From: Torulaspora globosa
Lineage: Eukaryota; Ascomycota; Saccharomycetes; Saccharomycetales; Saccharomycetaceae
DNA length: 64,000 nucleotides
Assembly (NCBI RefSeq): GCF_014133895.1
Contig: NC_050728.1
Span: 1,240,001-1,304,000 of the forward strand
Direction: 5' to 3'
The position numbers were made by a program, and so were the translations under genes. The notes beneath the pieces are model-generated. The model saw only the letters and a list, made by a program, of their open reading frames with translations, did no database searches and was not told where the DNA came from. How positions within the stretch are numbered: position 1 is the first letter of the stretch; each line of letters opens with the position of its first letter. Shown here one piece after another: positions 28,469-39,022 of this stretch.

Positions 28469-30337
28469 TCAATAGGATATGCCATTGGCATCGAGCACTC
28501 CTTTCAGAGTGTCATATACCGCCTGGTCGTCTGAAATGGTCTCCGACAGTCCGTAGTCTGATATCGTGTAGATACCTAGTAAACCCACAAGCGTTGAGAC
28601 AATAAATGCGAAATAACCCTTGGCGGTGAAACCGGAAGGCAACGGTCTCGGCTGTCTCGGTAGACCCTCCATATTGTACCAGTCGTCCGTATGACCTGCT
28701 GCATTACCACGATTTGGTATCTCAGCAGCCGAGCACAATTGTTTGTAGTTATCGCTCAGCGTTTCCGATTCTTGTAGCGATAATGGATCTTCGATGAACA
28801 CTGCACCGAGACCTTGCGTCAAGTGCCAATCGAGATGACAATGGAAGAACCACACCCCTGGATTATCCGCTTTGAATCTGATGACGATGTGACCGCTGGG
28901 GGCGAGCACAACCGTGTCCCTCAAGACTGGATACTCTGGGAATGGCATCAAGGGAGCCGACTCGTTGTATGGTACTGTAATCTTGTCCTGGTCATACTCA
29001 GGATAATCGGCTTCTGGGCGATACTCTGGAGATTTCTGAATTAGCTGGAAATTATGGCCATGCAGATGAAAAGGATGCTTTCCTGAGTCGTAGTTGTTAA
29101 CAACCACTTCTACTATTTCATCTTTTTGAAGCACAATGGCGTTGACATTGTCGCCGTAGATACGGGCGTCGGTCGCGAGCTCGCCTGAGGTCAAAACCGT
29201 AGTCAAAGTTGGGACCTTAGGATGAACGTAAGTGATGCCGTTGAACATGGCATAATTGACACCATCCCCCAGGTTGTTCAAGCTCAGATTGAAAGTGATC
29301 TGCGTGTCGTAGTGATCCAATAGCTTGATATCATCTAGTGGGGCCAAATAGAATTCCTCAGCTGCGCTGTCAAAATCATCGATTATAAAACTCTCTGCAG
29401 CCTCATAGTTTCTGTTGTAAGAGATTTGATGCGTCCTGTTGCGGACCAGTTCTGGTGGCACAACATCTAGCATGACCTCATCCATCATTTGCATGAGGGC
29501 GAAGTTTCTGCCGGGGTCATGTTCTTTCGCCTTGACCAAGACGCTCATCCTCTGCCCCGTGGCAATGTAAAGCAGATCAGTGACATTAGGCTTGACGTAC
29601 ACACCATCAACTTCCACAATGGTCAGTTCGTGCTCCTCAAGTGCCACATATTGCGATACAAACAACCCGGAGTTGATGAAGCGCATCAGGTACGTCTTAC
29701 CGGGTTCAAAATCCAACGTGGCATTCAATGTGTTATTGAAGAGCAGGTTTTGGGGGATCGGTTCAGCCCCAGTGGGATTGTATCTGGACATAAATTCTTG
29801 AGTAACCTCGTAATATGGCTTCCAATAGAGATCAGAAAGCTGGATAACCATCTCCTCGTCATAATGGAATGGCTCGTCATCATCGTGAATAATGAAAGCA
29901 CCTCTCATACCATCACCAAACTGAGAGCCGGAATGAGCGTGGTACCAGTATGTACCGACCTGGTCGGCCACCGTAAAATTGTACAGGTAAGTCTGTCCGG
30001 GAACTATTGGACACTGAGTAACCATCGAAGGTCCGTCAATCTCGTTTCGATTGCCGTCACTCAGCTTCTGGAACATCCCATGGAAATGCAACGACGTCAC
30101 AGTCCCGTCGTCGAATCCGTTTGTCAGGTAAAGCTGCACACGGTCGCCCTTCTTTACATGAATGTCAGGCACTGGCCACTGGCCATTAAAACCAATCATC
30201 TTCTTCTCACGAACTCCGTCAGGATTGGCATCGACCCACCCAGTGGTAAAGTTAAAGGTATGTACGGTAGCGCTTACCACAGACGCACAAGCCAGCAGTG
30301 CCACCGCCATAAGAGAACATAAACTAGAGCCGGCCAT
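28469..30337 (-). CDS. FET5: Multicopper ferroxidase Fet5
   Basis: This 622-residue protein has a signal peptide (1-23), three cupredoxin domains, and a C-terminal membrane span (about 577-597). Copper ligands are visible: HFHGMFQ, YWYHAHSGSQ, HPFHLHGHNF (about 420-429) and the HCHxxxH motif in FFHCHLDWHL (about 493-502). Fet3/Fet5 oxidise Fe(II) for delivery by the permeases Ftr1 or Fth1; Fet5 acts at the vacuole. The position next to YFL040W and YFL042C homologues points to FET5 (YFL041W). The promoter has TGCACCT near 30450, one base from the Aft1 core TGCACCC, so iron control is only suggested. Confidence 0.9.
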   Translation of the reverse strand: MAGSSLCSLMAVALLACASVVSATVHTFNFTTGWVDANPDGVREKKMIGFNGQWPVPDIHVKKGDRVQLYLTNGFDDGTVTSLHFHGMFQKLSDGNRNEIDGPSMVTQCPIVPGQTYLYNFTVADQVGTYWYHAHSGSQFGDGMRGAFIIHDDDEPFHYDEEMVIQLSDLYWKPYYEVTQEFMSRYNPTGAEPIPQNLLFNNTLNATLDFEPGKTYLMRFINSGLFVSQYVALEEHELTIVEVDGVYVKPNVTDLLYIATGQRMSVLVKAKEHDPGRNFALMQMMDEVMLDVVPPELVRNRTHQISYNRNYEAAESFIIDDFDSAAEEFYLAPLDDIKLLDHYDTQITFNLSLNNLGDGVNYAMFNGITYVHPKVPTLTTVLTSGELATDARIYGDNVNAIVLQKDEIVEVVVNNYDSGKHPFHLHGHNFQLIQKSPEYRPEADYPEYDQDKITVPYNESAPLMPFPEYPVLRDTVVLAPSGHIVIRFKADNPGVWFFHCHLDWHLTQGLGAVFIEDPLSLQESETLSDNYKQLCSAAEIPNRGNAAGHTDDWYNMEGLPRQPRPLPSGFTAKGYFAFIVSTLVGLLGIYTISDYGLSETISDDQAVYDTLKGVLDANGISY

Positions 30338-30544
30338 TTTGAAAAGTTTCCCAACAGCTGCCAGCAGTGCCTATCTTACCAGCCTCTTTGTATCCGTTTG
30401 TAATTGTTCAACATAGTAAGAGTTCTTATATACCGGAGACGTTAAAAATGCACCTTGCTTTAGAAGCAGAGACTAGCTAGTGGCCTTCACTGTACACAGT
30501 CTACATTTTGTATGTAACTTGCAAGATATCGAACTTAAGCTCAG

Positions 30545-31612
30545 CTACTCAGGCCCAGTAATTATCGTCTTAGCGACGTCCTTGGCGTGCTCGACGTTGT
30601 ACTGATAGGCCTGGACCGCTTCAGTGAAAGGAAAGACTTTAGTGATGAGTGGCTTGGCATTGACCTGGCCGGTGGACAGCAGCTTGACGGCAGCATCGTA
30701 GTCTCCCGCAGCGTATCTGAAGGAACCCTTCAGGGTTGCTTCCTTTACTGAAAGCTCGGTTATCGGGAACGAGACGTCATCTTTGCCCATACCGACCTGA
30801 ACGACAATGCCGCCTCTTGCACAGGCCTTGACTGCGGCTCTGATGCATTTCTCAGCACCAGAGCACTCGAAGACGATGTCGGGACGACCTCCGGCTAGGA
30901 CTTTCACGGTCTCGTGAACTAGAGTGGCCTCGTCTGAGCTCGCGTTCCATAGGATCGTGTGAGTAGCGCCGAATTGCTTGGCTCTCTCGAGTTTGGACTC
31001 GAAGATGTCTACAAAGACCACATCGGTGGCTCCAAAAGCCCTGGCGGTTGCCCCGGTTAGCAGGCCGACAGGTCCAGCACCCAGGATTAGCGCAGTCTTG
31101 CCAAAGCTGGTGTTGCCAAGGCGGTTGGCATGGACAGCTACAGCCAGAGGCTCAGCCATTGCGCCCTCCTCAAAAGAGACATGATCGGCCAGCTTGTAAA
31201 CGAAATCCTCAGGAGCCAAAAAGTACTTGACCAAAGTGCCATCGTATGGTGGAGTGGCGGCGAACGCCATGTGAGGACACAAATTGTAGCGACCAGACAG
31301 CGTCTCCTTAGAATATCTGCTTGGCACTCCGGGTTCAACAGCGACTCGGTCACCAATCTTCAGAGATGTGACAGCATCGCCGATTTCGACGACTACACCG
31401 CTAGACTCGTGTCCTAGAACCATAGGTGACTTAACGACGAAGTCTCCAATGGAGCCGTGGGTATAATAGTGCACATCGGACCCACATATCCCAGTAGCTT
31501 TAATCTGAATCTTCACATAATGGGGATCCTTAATGTTTGGGACTTGGCGATGCTCAATTTTGATCAACCCCTTCTTCTCTAGCACTACAGCATCTTGCAT
31601 TAGCCCACTCAT
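30545..31612 (-). CDS. XYL2: Xylitol dehydrogenase (zinc MDR family)
   Basis: This 355-residue protein matches S. cerevisiae Xyl2 (356 residues) along its length. It has the catalytic zinc segment TGICGSDVHYYTHG (about 41-54) and GHESSG (about 66-71), a Rossmann loop GAGPVGLLTG (about 176-185), and FVDIFESKLERA, where Asp favours NAD. It interconverts xylitol and D-xylulose; the close relative sorbitol dehydrogenase uses the same fold, so sorbitol is an alternative substrate. The structural zinc cysteines are largely absent, as in the yeast protein. The place between MEF1 and RGR1 homologues matches YLR070C. Confidence 0.93.
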   Translation of the reverse strand: MSGLMQDAVVLEKKGLIKIEHRQVPNIKDPHYVKIQIKATGICGSDVHYYTHGSIGDFVVKSPMVLGHESSGVVVEIGDAVTSLKIGDRVAVEPGVPSRYSKETLSGRYNLCPHMAFAATPPYDGTLVKYFLAPEDFVYKLADHVSFEEGAMAEPLAVAVHANRLGNTSFGKTALILGAGPVGLLTGATARAFGATDVVFVDIFESKLERAKQFGATHTILWNASSDEATLVHETVKVLAGGRPDIVFECSGAEKCIRAAVKACARGGIVVQVGMGKDDVSFPITELSVKEATLKGSFRYAAGDYDAAVKLLSTGQVNAKPLITKVFPFTEAVQAYQYNVEHAKDVAKTIITGPE

Positions 31613-31751
31613 CGTTGCTTACAACGTTGCTTAATTGACCTCAGGATAGGAGGGGGTGACCTCTTTATAGAAGTAACCAATGAGGATTTATACTCAAGGA
31701 TCAAACTTGTAGGAGGGAATCAGGCTCAGAACGAAGGGCATGCATACTAAT

Positions 31752-31758
31752 CGGGTAA
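31752..31758 (-). promoter_or_regulatory. Reb1 site upstream of XYL2 and downstream of RGR1
   Basis: CGGGTAA on the + strand is the reverse complement of the Reb1 core TTACCCG. It lies in the 284 bp between the RGR1 stop and the XYL2 start, both genes reading leftward. Reb1 can open promoters and also act as a transcription roadblock after a gene, so either role is possible. Confidence 0.45.
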
Positions 31759-31896
31759 TGTGATTTACAGTCCATTCGTCACCATGAGCAACGAGAGCTT
31801 TCACAGGGCAACTCGAAGGGTTGACCACTAAGAGGATCGCGAGCATCTTCGGATGACATGCTTGACAGGACGATATATATCCTCTATTTAGTGCTG

Positions 31897-34800
31897 TCAT
31901 AAAGTTGTGGCTGGGATTGAGGCGGACGCGGCCGAAGATATGCCATCTGTTGCTTCGACTGCAATATTGCTATCTGTTTTTAGAATGCTGTGAATCTCCA
32001 GCAAAATCGGCTCTACGTCCGCCGAATCGCAGGAAATGCCTTCCACTAGTTTGACCGCGTTGGGATACTTTTGTGCGATCTTGGATGAGTTGCTGTCCTT
32101 GCTCTCCAGCATGAAAACTTGGTTTCGGACCCTGTGCACTAATGGATATGCCAGTGATTTTGTCGATATGTGTTCATCTTCTGAGAAATGTATGTAAAAC
32201 TGGCTTTTGCTCCTCCCGTTGTGAGATACATTCTTGAGCTCTATAATGAGGGTTATCTTGGTTCCCACTTCAGGATTATGGTAGAGGAGTTGGCATTCGC
32301 ATAGGTTGTGAAGCCCAAGATCAACTGTCGTGTAGCTCTCGCCGCGGCTCTGGTTCTCGATGAGAATGTTCTTCAGGACATTAAAGAGAGAAGAAGTAAA
32401 TTGCAGGTAGTCGAAGATGAAATGGTAATCCAGATGGCCACTGTCTATGAATGGTTGAATGATGTGCTGCGGGTTGGAAGGCGAAAGTTGCACTGTCAGG
32501 TTTTCCACAGTTTGGTCGTTAGTTATAATGCTAATAGTACAGTCTTGGGTGTCGTCGCTATTCTTCAGGTATTTGAAAGATATCTCGTTCGGTTTCAGTG
32601 CTACAATCTTGAAGTCCTCTGATGCAAAATTTTTGTGTAGTCTTTCTACGACATCTGTCAACACCACGAGCTGCATTAACTTTTGTCTAAACTTGGTTAG
32701 ATATTGTGCTATGACGTTCAAATTGGTGAAGCTCTCACAAAGGTAAAAGGCTAATGAGTCTTGAGGTACAAAGTGTATTAGTAGCTCATCACATTCGCAC
32801 TTGATCATCTTAGTGTCGCGCTTGAATTTACCAAACAGTTTTATTTGCGAGCTTGAATAATCGATTTTCATGAACATAGAGCTCTCTAATATGCTGTTCA
32901 GGGCTTTCGAACCTTCCAAGAATGACTCTAATTCGAGCGCAATGATTGAGATACAGAGCTCACCGTCGCCTGTAGTGCTGCCTTCGGCGATGTAGGGGGG
33001 CAGCGAAGAAGATACGAACTCGCTGGCACATATTTTGTTCCGAATTTTTAATTGATTCAAAGAATCTATGATCATATGGTTCACAATCTTATGGAATATT
33101 GTCTTTTGTAGATGGAGCAGCTTTTGGTAAGTGATTGTTTCGAGTTTCGCAGTGGTCACGCTTGATTTGCCTAAGTAAGTCAATTGCCACTTTCCTTTGT
33201 TGGATATTACTTTACCAATTCGTTTTTCAACCACGCATGATGTATTAGATGATATAACCGTAAGTATAAGATACCAGTTAGCCAGCCAATTTGGTAAACA
33301 TATGAAGAGATCATCCTGTAGGAGTGAGTCATTAGAATCCATGTGTGTAGTTTGGGATTCAATCGGCCGGTCTAATTTTACGACTCGACTGCAAGTCCAG
33401 CCGGTCTTCTCAAACATATTGCGCAGAATGTGTGTGATTTTTTCCAGCTTCAGCTTTTGCAAAACAGCTGTCAGTTCCTCCGCATTTTCGGCTCGATTGA
33501 TCTGGTTCACATATCTCAAAAGAAGAGGTGTCGGATTTCTGAAATAAAAGACGCCGCTAACAGTATCAATTTTCAGTTGAATCGGTGCTACAGAGAGACA
33601 TGTGGCAGGCATTTGAAAAAGAAGAACATCCGAATTCTCTTCGTCTTCCTGGAACACACCTTTGGCGAGCAGATCAGCTCTTATCAAATAGGAGTGGTTG
33701 AACATAATCTCGTCTAGTATCGATTCCAGATCCTTCACGACGTTGTGATACACAACAGGCATCCCAGAATCCGCCGCAAGGCGGTTGTCCCACTTCAAAA
33801 CCAAGCTCTCGCTTGATTTTTCAACGCCAATGGTAATCTTTGCTTTTTCTCCCATTTTGCTGTGAAGCCAGTATTTGACAGATATGATGCTTTTCTTTGA
33901 ATCGTACCTATGAACCAAGTTTCCGCCAGAAAATTTACCTCCACTTTCTAGGTCTGAAAGCTCTGAATGTACCATGTAAAGTTGTAATGTGAGCACGTAC
34001 TTGTGCAAAAAATTATAGAGAGACATCATGGGCTTGCTGCTCTTGAATAGAATTTCGTTAATGACCTTCTCGATTCGTAGTTTATTCAGTGCTAGATTGC
34101 GATCCGCGAAAAGAAATTGCAAATCCACAAAGAACAATGGGGCATGACAGTCTATCGTTGCTAGTTGGATTTCAAATTCATCTGCCACGGTAATGTATAC
34201 CCTTCCATTTTTTATATTATAATTTTGAAATTGAGTAGGTAGCTCGACCAATGCCATCTTCAAGCGCACTGCTGTGTTAAGGTCTTTCAGCCTACGCAAA
34301 GCCAGTTTCGAGGGAATTTTCAGCATGCCGCCGGGCGCTGTTTCTGCTTCTCCATCGCTGCCCACTTTGAAGTTGTGCATCGGCAAGTTTGTTCTCCCCA
34401 GACTGAGCACTTCCAAAGCTGTTGACAGATCAGCGTTGGGGAGTTTTGCATTCGCCATAGCAGTAACATTATTCTTAAGGGCCCATATGCAGTTGTTGAC
34501 TGTAGCATTAGTGATCCTGAACCAGTTCAATAGATCGATCATGGTGTGAAAGTTATTGTTCTTGATTGTGCGGCACCACTTAACTAGCACATACAGTTTC
34601 AAAAATTGGTTTCTGACGAAGATTATTAATTGCAAAAATCGGAATTTCTTCATCGACGACGGCTCCTGTGGATTAACGTGTACATTAGTTTTCATAAACT
34701 GTGAAATCTCCTTCACAGTGAATACCGTCAGATTCCGGATCAGCGTCGCAAGCGACACTTGATTGATCTCCACATGCGGTATAGAAGGCGGTGTTGCTGG

Positions 34801-35022
34801 TGCAGACTTCGACTCCTTCCTGGTACCCGATTCCGGCGTTTGTAACGTATGTAGGCTCCTGCTGGTGGATTCTTGGCCTTTGTTCGCTACTTCATGAAAT
34901 TCCCTATTGCCATGTCCTCGCTTTGGAGACGCCGCACGTTTAAGAGCGGTAGCATCCTCACACACGCCAGATGCTCCATTTCCATTGGGCAGCCCAGCAG
35001 CAGAATCCATCTCAGTGGTCAT
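31897..35022 (-). CDS. RGR1: Mediator tail/backbone subunit Med14
   Basis: This is a 1,041-residue protein (S. cerevisiae Rgr1 is 1,082). After a disordered Ser/Thr-rich N-terminus of about 80 residues, the Med14 core begins with HVEINQVSLATLIRNLTVFTV and continues through KFRFLQLIIFVRNQFLKLYVLVKW, the conserved module linking the Mediator middle and tail. The remainder is long alternating helices and strands without catalytic motifs. Med14 holds together head, middle and tail of the RNA polymerase II coactivator. YLR071C position: between XYL2 and LAM6 homologues. Confidence 0.94.
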   Translation of the reverse strand: MTTEMDSAAGLPNGNGASGVCEDATALKRAASPKRGHGNREFHEVANKGQESTSRSLHTLQTPESGTRKESKSAPATPPSIPHVEINQVSLATLIRNLTVFTVKEISQFMKTNVHVNPQEPSSMKKFRFLQLIIFVRNQFLKLYVLVKWCRTIKNNNFHTMIDLLNWFRITNATVNNCIWALKNNVTAMANAKLPNADLSTALEVLSLGRTNLPMHNFKVGSDGEAETAPGGMLKIPSKLALRRLKDLNTAVRLKMALVELPTQFQNYNIKNGRVYITVADEFEIQLATIDCHAPLFFVDLQFLFADRNLALNKLRIEKVINEILFKSSKPMMSLYNFLHKYVLTLQLYMVHSELSDLESGGKFSGGNLVHRYDSKKSIISVKYWLHSKMGEKAKITIGVEKSSESLVLKWDNRLAADSGMPVVYHNVVKDLESILDEIMFNHSYLIRADLLAKGVFQEDEENSDVLLFQMPATCLSVAPIQLKIDTVSGVFYFRNPTPLLLRYVNQINRAENAEELTAVLQKLKLEKITHILRNMFEKTGWTCSRVVKLDRPIESQTTHMDSNDSLLQDDLFICLPNWLANWYLILTVISSNTSCVVEKRIGKVISNKGKWQLTYLGKSSVTTAKLETITYQKLLHLQKTIFHKIVNHMIIDSLNQLKIRNKICASEFVSSSLPPYIAEGSTTGDGELCISIIALELESFLEGSKALNSILESSMFMKIDYSSSQIKLFGKFKRDTKMIKCECDELLIHFVPQDSLAFYLCESFTNLNVIAQYLTKFRQKLMQLVVLTDVVERLHKNFASEDFKIVALKPNEISFKYLKNSDDTQDCTISIITNDQTVENLTVQLSPSNPQHIIQPFIDSGHLDYHFIFDYLQFTSSLFNVLKNILIENQSRGESYTTVDLGLHNLCECQLLYHNPEVGTKITLIIELKNVSHNGRSKSQFYIHFSEDEHISTKSLAYPLVHRVRNQVFMLESKDSNSSKIAQKYPNAVKLVEGISCDSADVEPILLEIHSILKTDSNIAVEATDGISSAASASIPATTL

Positions 35023-35396
35023 GCTACCAACGGATAGTGGTATTCCCGACCCTTCGTATACTTCGCTTCTTCAGATCCGCAGTAAGAAGCCTCTCAACGT
35101 CGCGATTGTTCTCCGATCGCTGACTCACCTCCCACTGTATACGCAAGTATCTCAATCGACTAGACTGGTACTGGCAGCGATATTCCTCCCAGAAACCTCT
35201 TCTCTGCTCTTCAAATCAGGCCAATTCTTAAGAGAAGTGCCTAATTTCACGTTCAAGACTCACGCAGGGTAACCCCGATTCCAGAGGGGCCTGTCTTTAA
35301 GATCAACAGATATAAGGCTAATGATGGCAAGAATGAGTAGGTATCTTCAGCCTAGCTGTTCCAGGCGTTAATTGCTGGTAGATTGGTCATACGAAC
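35023..35396. promoter_or_regulatory. Divergent promoter RGR1/LAM6
   Basis: These 374 bp separate divergent genes. I see no clear factor site or extra gene. Confidence 0.4.
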
Positions 35397-37913
35397 ATGT
35401 CATCGTCGTCTGCTATCGATAACTGGGAGCCCGTTGCAGATGAGAGAGTTGAGGATAATGAGGTGACATTAACGCATAGGAAGCAGACTGATGGTGGCAG
35501 TGGTAATCCTGACCTGATGGAGACCCTTGGCGAACCGTTTTCTCCCGAAATGGCGAATGGAACGGCAGCCGGAGAAGAAGCAGCGAGTGACATGAGCATG
35601 CTAGCTGCGGAGACACCGAAAGCACGTAATGAGACAGATTCTGTGCGACGGAAGTCTGGTTCTTCGCTGGAAGCAGTTGGACTTAACATGAAGTCTTCCC
35701 CTGCAAGTCCTCATCTTTCAGATGTTAACTCTGTATCCAGCACCGCTAGCACCCGTGCGAGCAAGAACCGCGCCTTGAGTTCAGTTAACAATATCATCAC
35801 AAATAGCGAAAAGGATCTGCTGAAAGCTGGCTCGAAACCAGCAGATGATCAGTCTCCCTCAGCAGCATCAAACTTCTTTGACAACGTAATGTCTTCTTTA
35901 TCCTTCAAGCAGGGGACGCAGCAGGCGCTGGAAACAGAAAGAGCAGCGAATATACCTGATATAATAACTCATAGGAGGCAATCATCGATGAGCAACAAGA
36001 AGAATGCTAAGAAAATCAACTCGCCTGTAGATTCTGAATCGCCACTGAAGGAAGTCGAAAAACCGAAAGAGGTTATACGTAAAGTCTCACTCAATGACAA
36101 CGAGGCGTTTGATCCTAAGAGGTTCGTTGAAGAAAAATTTTTGGATACACCGTTCCATTACGCTAATGCCGAGCGGAACTCCGAGTTCCACGCTCTGTTC
36201 AAGAACGTCCCACCGGAGGATAGGCTGTTAGACGATTTTGGCTGTGCTTTAAGCAGAGAGTTTCTTTACCAAGGCAGGATATACGTTTCAGAATCACACT
36301 TGTGCTTTTCTTCAAGCTTGCTGGGCTGGATTGCCAAGGTCGTGACTCCTTTCAAGGATATAACCTATATGGAAAAAACATCAACAGCTGGACTGTTTCC
36401 TAATGCTATTTCCATCGAGACAGAGAAGGGTAAAACACAATTCAATGGGTTCATCTCACGAGATAGCGCATTCTCGTTATTGAAGGAAGTCTGGTCGAGA
36501 GCCTTGTTGGCGCAGGGTGAAAATGAAAATAGTGGATGGGGTCTTGGCCCAGATCATCATAGCATTGATAACGGCTTTGGGAGTAGATACACAGATCTTG
36601 TTCGAGCAAATGGTCCACCAAGTAGAACGTCATTTGTTAGCGAAAACGACTCCATCATCGAGGATGCAATAAGGTCTGTGGACGACTACACTTCATTTCA
36701 TTATTTGAATGATGAAAATGCATCCGATGAGGACGATGATGATGAGTACGATGAAGAGGCCGATGAAATTTCCCAAAAGGATCGTTCTGCTCTGGCTGAA
36801 GAGAAAATTGGTTACCGACTTAAGCCCAAGGCAGATTACATTTACGATGGCCCTTACTATGCGCGGGAAACCACCTTTCCTTACAAGCCAGAAGATAACA
36901 ATGAGACAGTTTTAGCAGAAGTCGAGCTAAATGCGCCTCCAGGCCTTGTGTTTCAACTCATATTCAGCGAAACAAACCCATCTTTTTGGCATGAATTTTT
37001 CAAATCCCAAGATTCATCGCAGTTCTCGCATATAGGGAGATTTGATCAGGCAAATCAAGAAGGTCAGCATTTTCGTGAGTTTACATATGCGAAGGGGCTG
37101 CATTTCCCTGTCGGGCCCAAGTCAACCAGATGTGTCGTTCAAGAGACAATATTGCATTTGGACTACACGGACTACATTAATGTCCTGAATATAACAAAGA
37201 CACCGGATGTTCCTAGTGGCGGTAGTTTTTCGACAAGGACCAGGTATATGTTGAGATGGGCATCTGAGACGACAAGCATCCTACAAATATCATACTGGGT
37301 AGAGTGGACAGCCAGCAGTTGGATCAAGTCAATGGTTGAATCGAGTTGTAAAAGTGGCCAAATCGCCGCTACAAAGGACTTCGTTGAACTTATCAAAAAG
37401 TATGTTGCCGATAAGACTGAGAAGGGTCCGGTCACTGTTTACTTAGCATCCTCTAAGAGTTCTAGCCGCAGAAAGGGATTTCCAGCAAGGACAGCCGCGG
37501 TTGCAGACGAATCGAAAACTAGGGTACCAGTCGAGCCCTCACCAGTATCATTGCTGCAACAATCGTCCGGCCAAAATGCATATGTTGTACCTTTGCTTGC
37601 CGTCATTATTGTTCTTTTATGTTTTAATCTGCTTTATCTGATAAAGATGACAGGTAAGATGAATAAGATCCGAGACTCCATATTGTTCCAAGCTGTAGGT
37701 GGGAAAGGAGCAGAGTGGGTAGGAGATAGCCTCCCGCTAATGGACATTCCAGCTAAAGAGCAGGATAAGAGAAGAAGGTTGGCAGTGGGCCTTCAAAAGT
37801 GGTTTGGCCAGCCCAAAGCCCTAAACAAGACGCACGCTGAAAAGGATGTATTGCAACAGTTTCTGAGTTCGTTGGAAGCCCTAATCCTGGAAAATTCAGA
37901 TAGGAGCAATTAA
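35397..37913 (+). CDS. LAM6: Lam5/Lam6 (Ltc1) sterol transfer protein at ER contact sites
   Basis: This is an 838-residue protein. A long disordered Ser-rich N-terminus is followed by a GRAM domain (about 260-365, with CALSREFLYQGRIYVSESHL). Next come an acidic linker (DEDDDDEYDEEADE, about 440-455), a VASt/StART-like domain (about 500-665, starting VLAEVELNAPPGLVFQLIF) and one transmembrane span (about 728-750, VVPLLAVIIVLLCFNLLYL). Lam proteins move ergosterol between membranes at ER-mitochondria and ER-vacuole contacts. S. cerevisiae has paralogues YLR072W (LAM6) and YFL042C (LAM5) in the two sister regions; this is their single pre-duplication counterpart. Confidence 0.93.
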   Translation: MSSSSAIDNWEPVADERVEDNEVTLTHRKQTDGGSGNPDLMETLGEPFSPEMANGTAAGEEAASDMSMLAAETPKARNETDSVRRKSGSSLEAVGLNMKSSPASPHLSDVNSVSSTASTRASKNRALSSVNNIITNSEKDLLKAGSKPADDQSPSAASNFFDNVMSSLSFKQGTQQALETERAANIPDIITHRRQSSMSNKKNAKKINSPVDSESPLKEVEKPKEVIRKVSLNDNEAFDPKRFVEEKFLDTPFHYANAERNSEFHALFKNVPPEDRLLDDFGCALSREFLYQGRIYVSESHLCFSSSLLGWIAKVVTPFKDITYMEKTSTAGLFPNAISIETEKGKTQFNGFISRDSAFSLLKEVWSRALLAQGENENSGWGLGPDHHSIDNGFGSRYTDLVRANGPPSRTSFVSENDSIIEDAIRSVDDYTSFHYLNDENASDEDDDDEYDEEADEISQKDRSALAEEKIGYRLKPKADYIYDGPYYARETTFPYKPEDNNETVLAEVELNAPPGLVFQLIFSETNPSFWHEFFKSQDSSQFSHIGRFDQANQEGQHFREFTYAKGLHFPVGPKSTRCVVQETILHLDYTDYINVLNITKTPDVPSGGSFSTRTRYMLRWASETTSILQISYWVEWTASSWIKSMVESSCKSGQIAATKDFVELIKKYVADKTEKGPVTVYLASSKSSSRRKGFPARTAAVADESKTRVPVEPSPVSLLQQSSGQNAYVVPLLAVIIVLLCFNLLYLIKMTGKMNKIRDSILFQAVGGKGAEWVGDSLPLMDIPAKEQDKRRRLAVGLQKWFGQPKALNKTHAEKDVLQQFLSSLEALILENSDRSN

Positions 37914-37950
37914 AGTCATTATTATATATTCTGAAAGTGCTGAAGATAGT

Positions 37951-38574
37951 TCAAGTTATGAAGGAAAGCTGCGGAAGATCTGGATAAAAGCCAAGCTGCT
38001 TTGAGTCGCTACTTGATTCAGCTGAAGCATGAGACGATTTGACCTTCTCTGTGGCCTTACGGTAATACGCCACAGAGCGATTGAATAAGTGCTCGTCAAA
38101 GGTAGGCGGCACCTTTTTGGGCTCAGGTGCCTGGTTCTCGGTCTCCTTTTTGTGTTGTGGTCGGGACTTTGCGATATTCTTAGCGAGCGACAATTGGTGC
38201 TTACTGTACTCCAGATCAATTTCTTTGCGCAAATCTTCGCTAATTTTCAGCACAGCAGGAACTTCCAGCTTGATCAGTTGCAGGTATTCCTGTTTATGGA
38301 GCTCAGTTTCAGCTGTACGAGCACTGCCGGTGCCGAGATACTCTGGATGGCGGGACAGTTTATTCGTGCACAGGTCGACGTATCTGACATAGAAAACATA
38401 AGATTTCTGCAGGTCTCCATTCTGAAACGCCAGTTGTGCCTTCTCCAGAATACCTACGCAAGCTTTGAGATAAACCTTCAGACATGTGCCAGGAAAAAAC
38501 TTGTAATCCAGCGCCTCATTATTCAATTCCACGGTGGACTTCATTTCACAAGAAGACTCAAAATCACCAGCCAC
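37951..38574 (-). CDS. RFU1: Rfu1, regulator of free ubiquitin (Doa4 inhibitor)
   Basis: This 207-residue protein begins with a helical USP8-dimerisation/MIT-like region (FFPGTCLKVYLKACVGILE, FQNGDLQKSYVFYVRYVDL). It continues with a charged helix (SEDLRKEIDLEYSKHQLSLA) and ends LGFYPDLPQLSFIT. In S. cerevisiae Rfu1 (YLR073C) binds and inhibits the deubiquitinase Doa4 at endosomes. It lies 37 bp from the LAM6 stop in convergent orientation, matching the YLR072W-YLR073C order, and is divergent from OTU1. Confidence 0.87.
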   Translation of the reverse strand: MAGDFESSCEMKSTVELNNEALDYKFFPGTCLKVYLKACVGILEKAQLAFQNGDLQKSYVFYVRYVDLCTNKLSRHPEYLGTGSARTAETELHKQEYLQLIKLEVPAVLKISEDLRKEIDLEYSKHQLSLAKNIAKSRPQHKKETENQAPEPKKVPPTFDEHLFNRSVAYYRKATEKVKSSHASAESSSDSKQLGFYPDLPQLSFIT

Positions 38575-39022
38575 CCAGCGTAGTCTACATTAAAATCCCC
38601 AAGCTCAGCTGGCAGTTCTCAAGTAGGCGGTTTTCGATTTTTCAAGACATGCTCATCGCATCTCATCGCATTCAAAAAATTTTCTATCAAGAGTTTAGAA
38701 CAAAAGGATATATTTCAATGAACAGTTTTAAGATCCTCATTTAGTCGAAATGATGTGGGACCCGTCGTAGTTCTACTTACAATTTTAATCTTTTTTGATG
38801 CTGGCTTTGCGGCTGCTGGATCAAACAAAATCATAACATGTAAAGTCAGGATTGCGCAATAGCTGAGGTGCTCTTGATTTTTGAGATTATTTCAAGTGAT
38901 CTCAATTATCTTGGTCTTGTCTTCGCATCGTTTTAGTATTGCCTTCATAATAAGCTTGGCTTACGGCGAACTTGATTAATCACAAGCTGTCTGACAAAAA
39001 GGGGAGGCATCGTAAGATCGAG
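38575..39022. promoter_or_regulatory. Divergent promoter RFU1/OTU1
   Basis: These 448 bp separate two genes of ubiquitin metabolism. I see no clear binding site; a GCTCATCGCATCTCATCGCA stretch near 38649 contains an imperfect tandem CTCATCGCAT. Confidence 0.4.

Noticed and set aside
29489..30322. 277-codon frame on the + strand
   Set aside because: It is wholly antisense to FET5, whose multicopper oxidase motifs are unmistakable; long antisense frames arise from codon bias.
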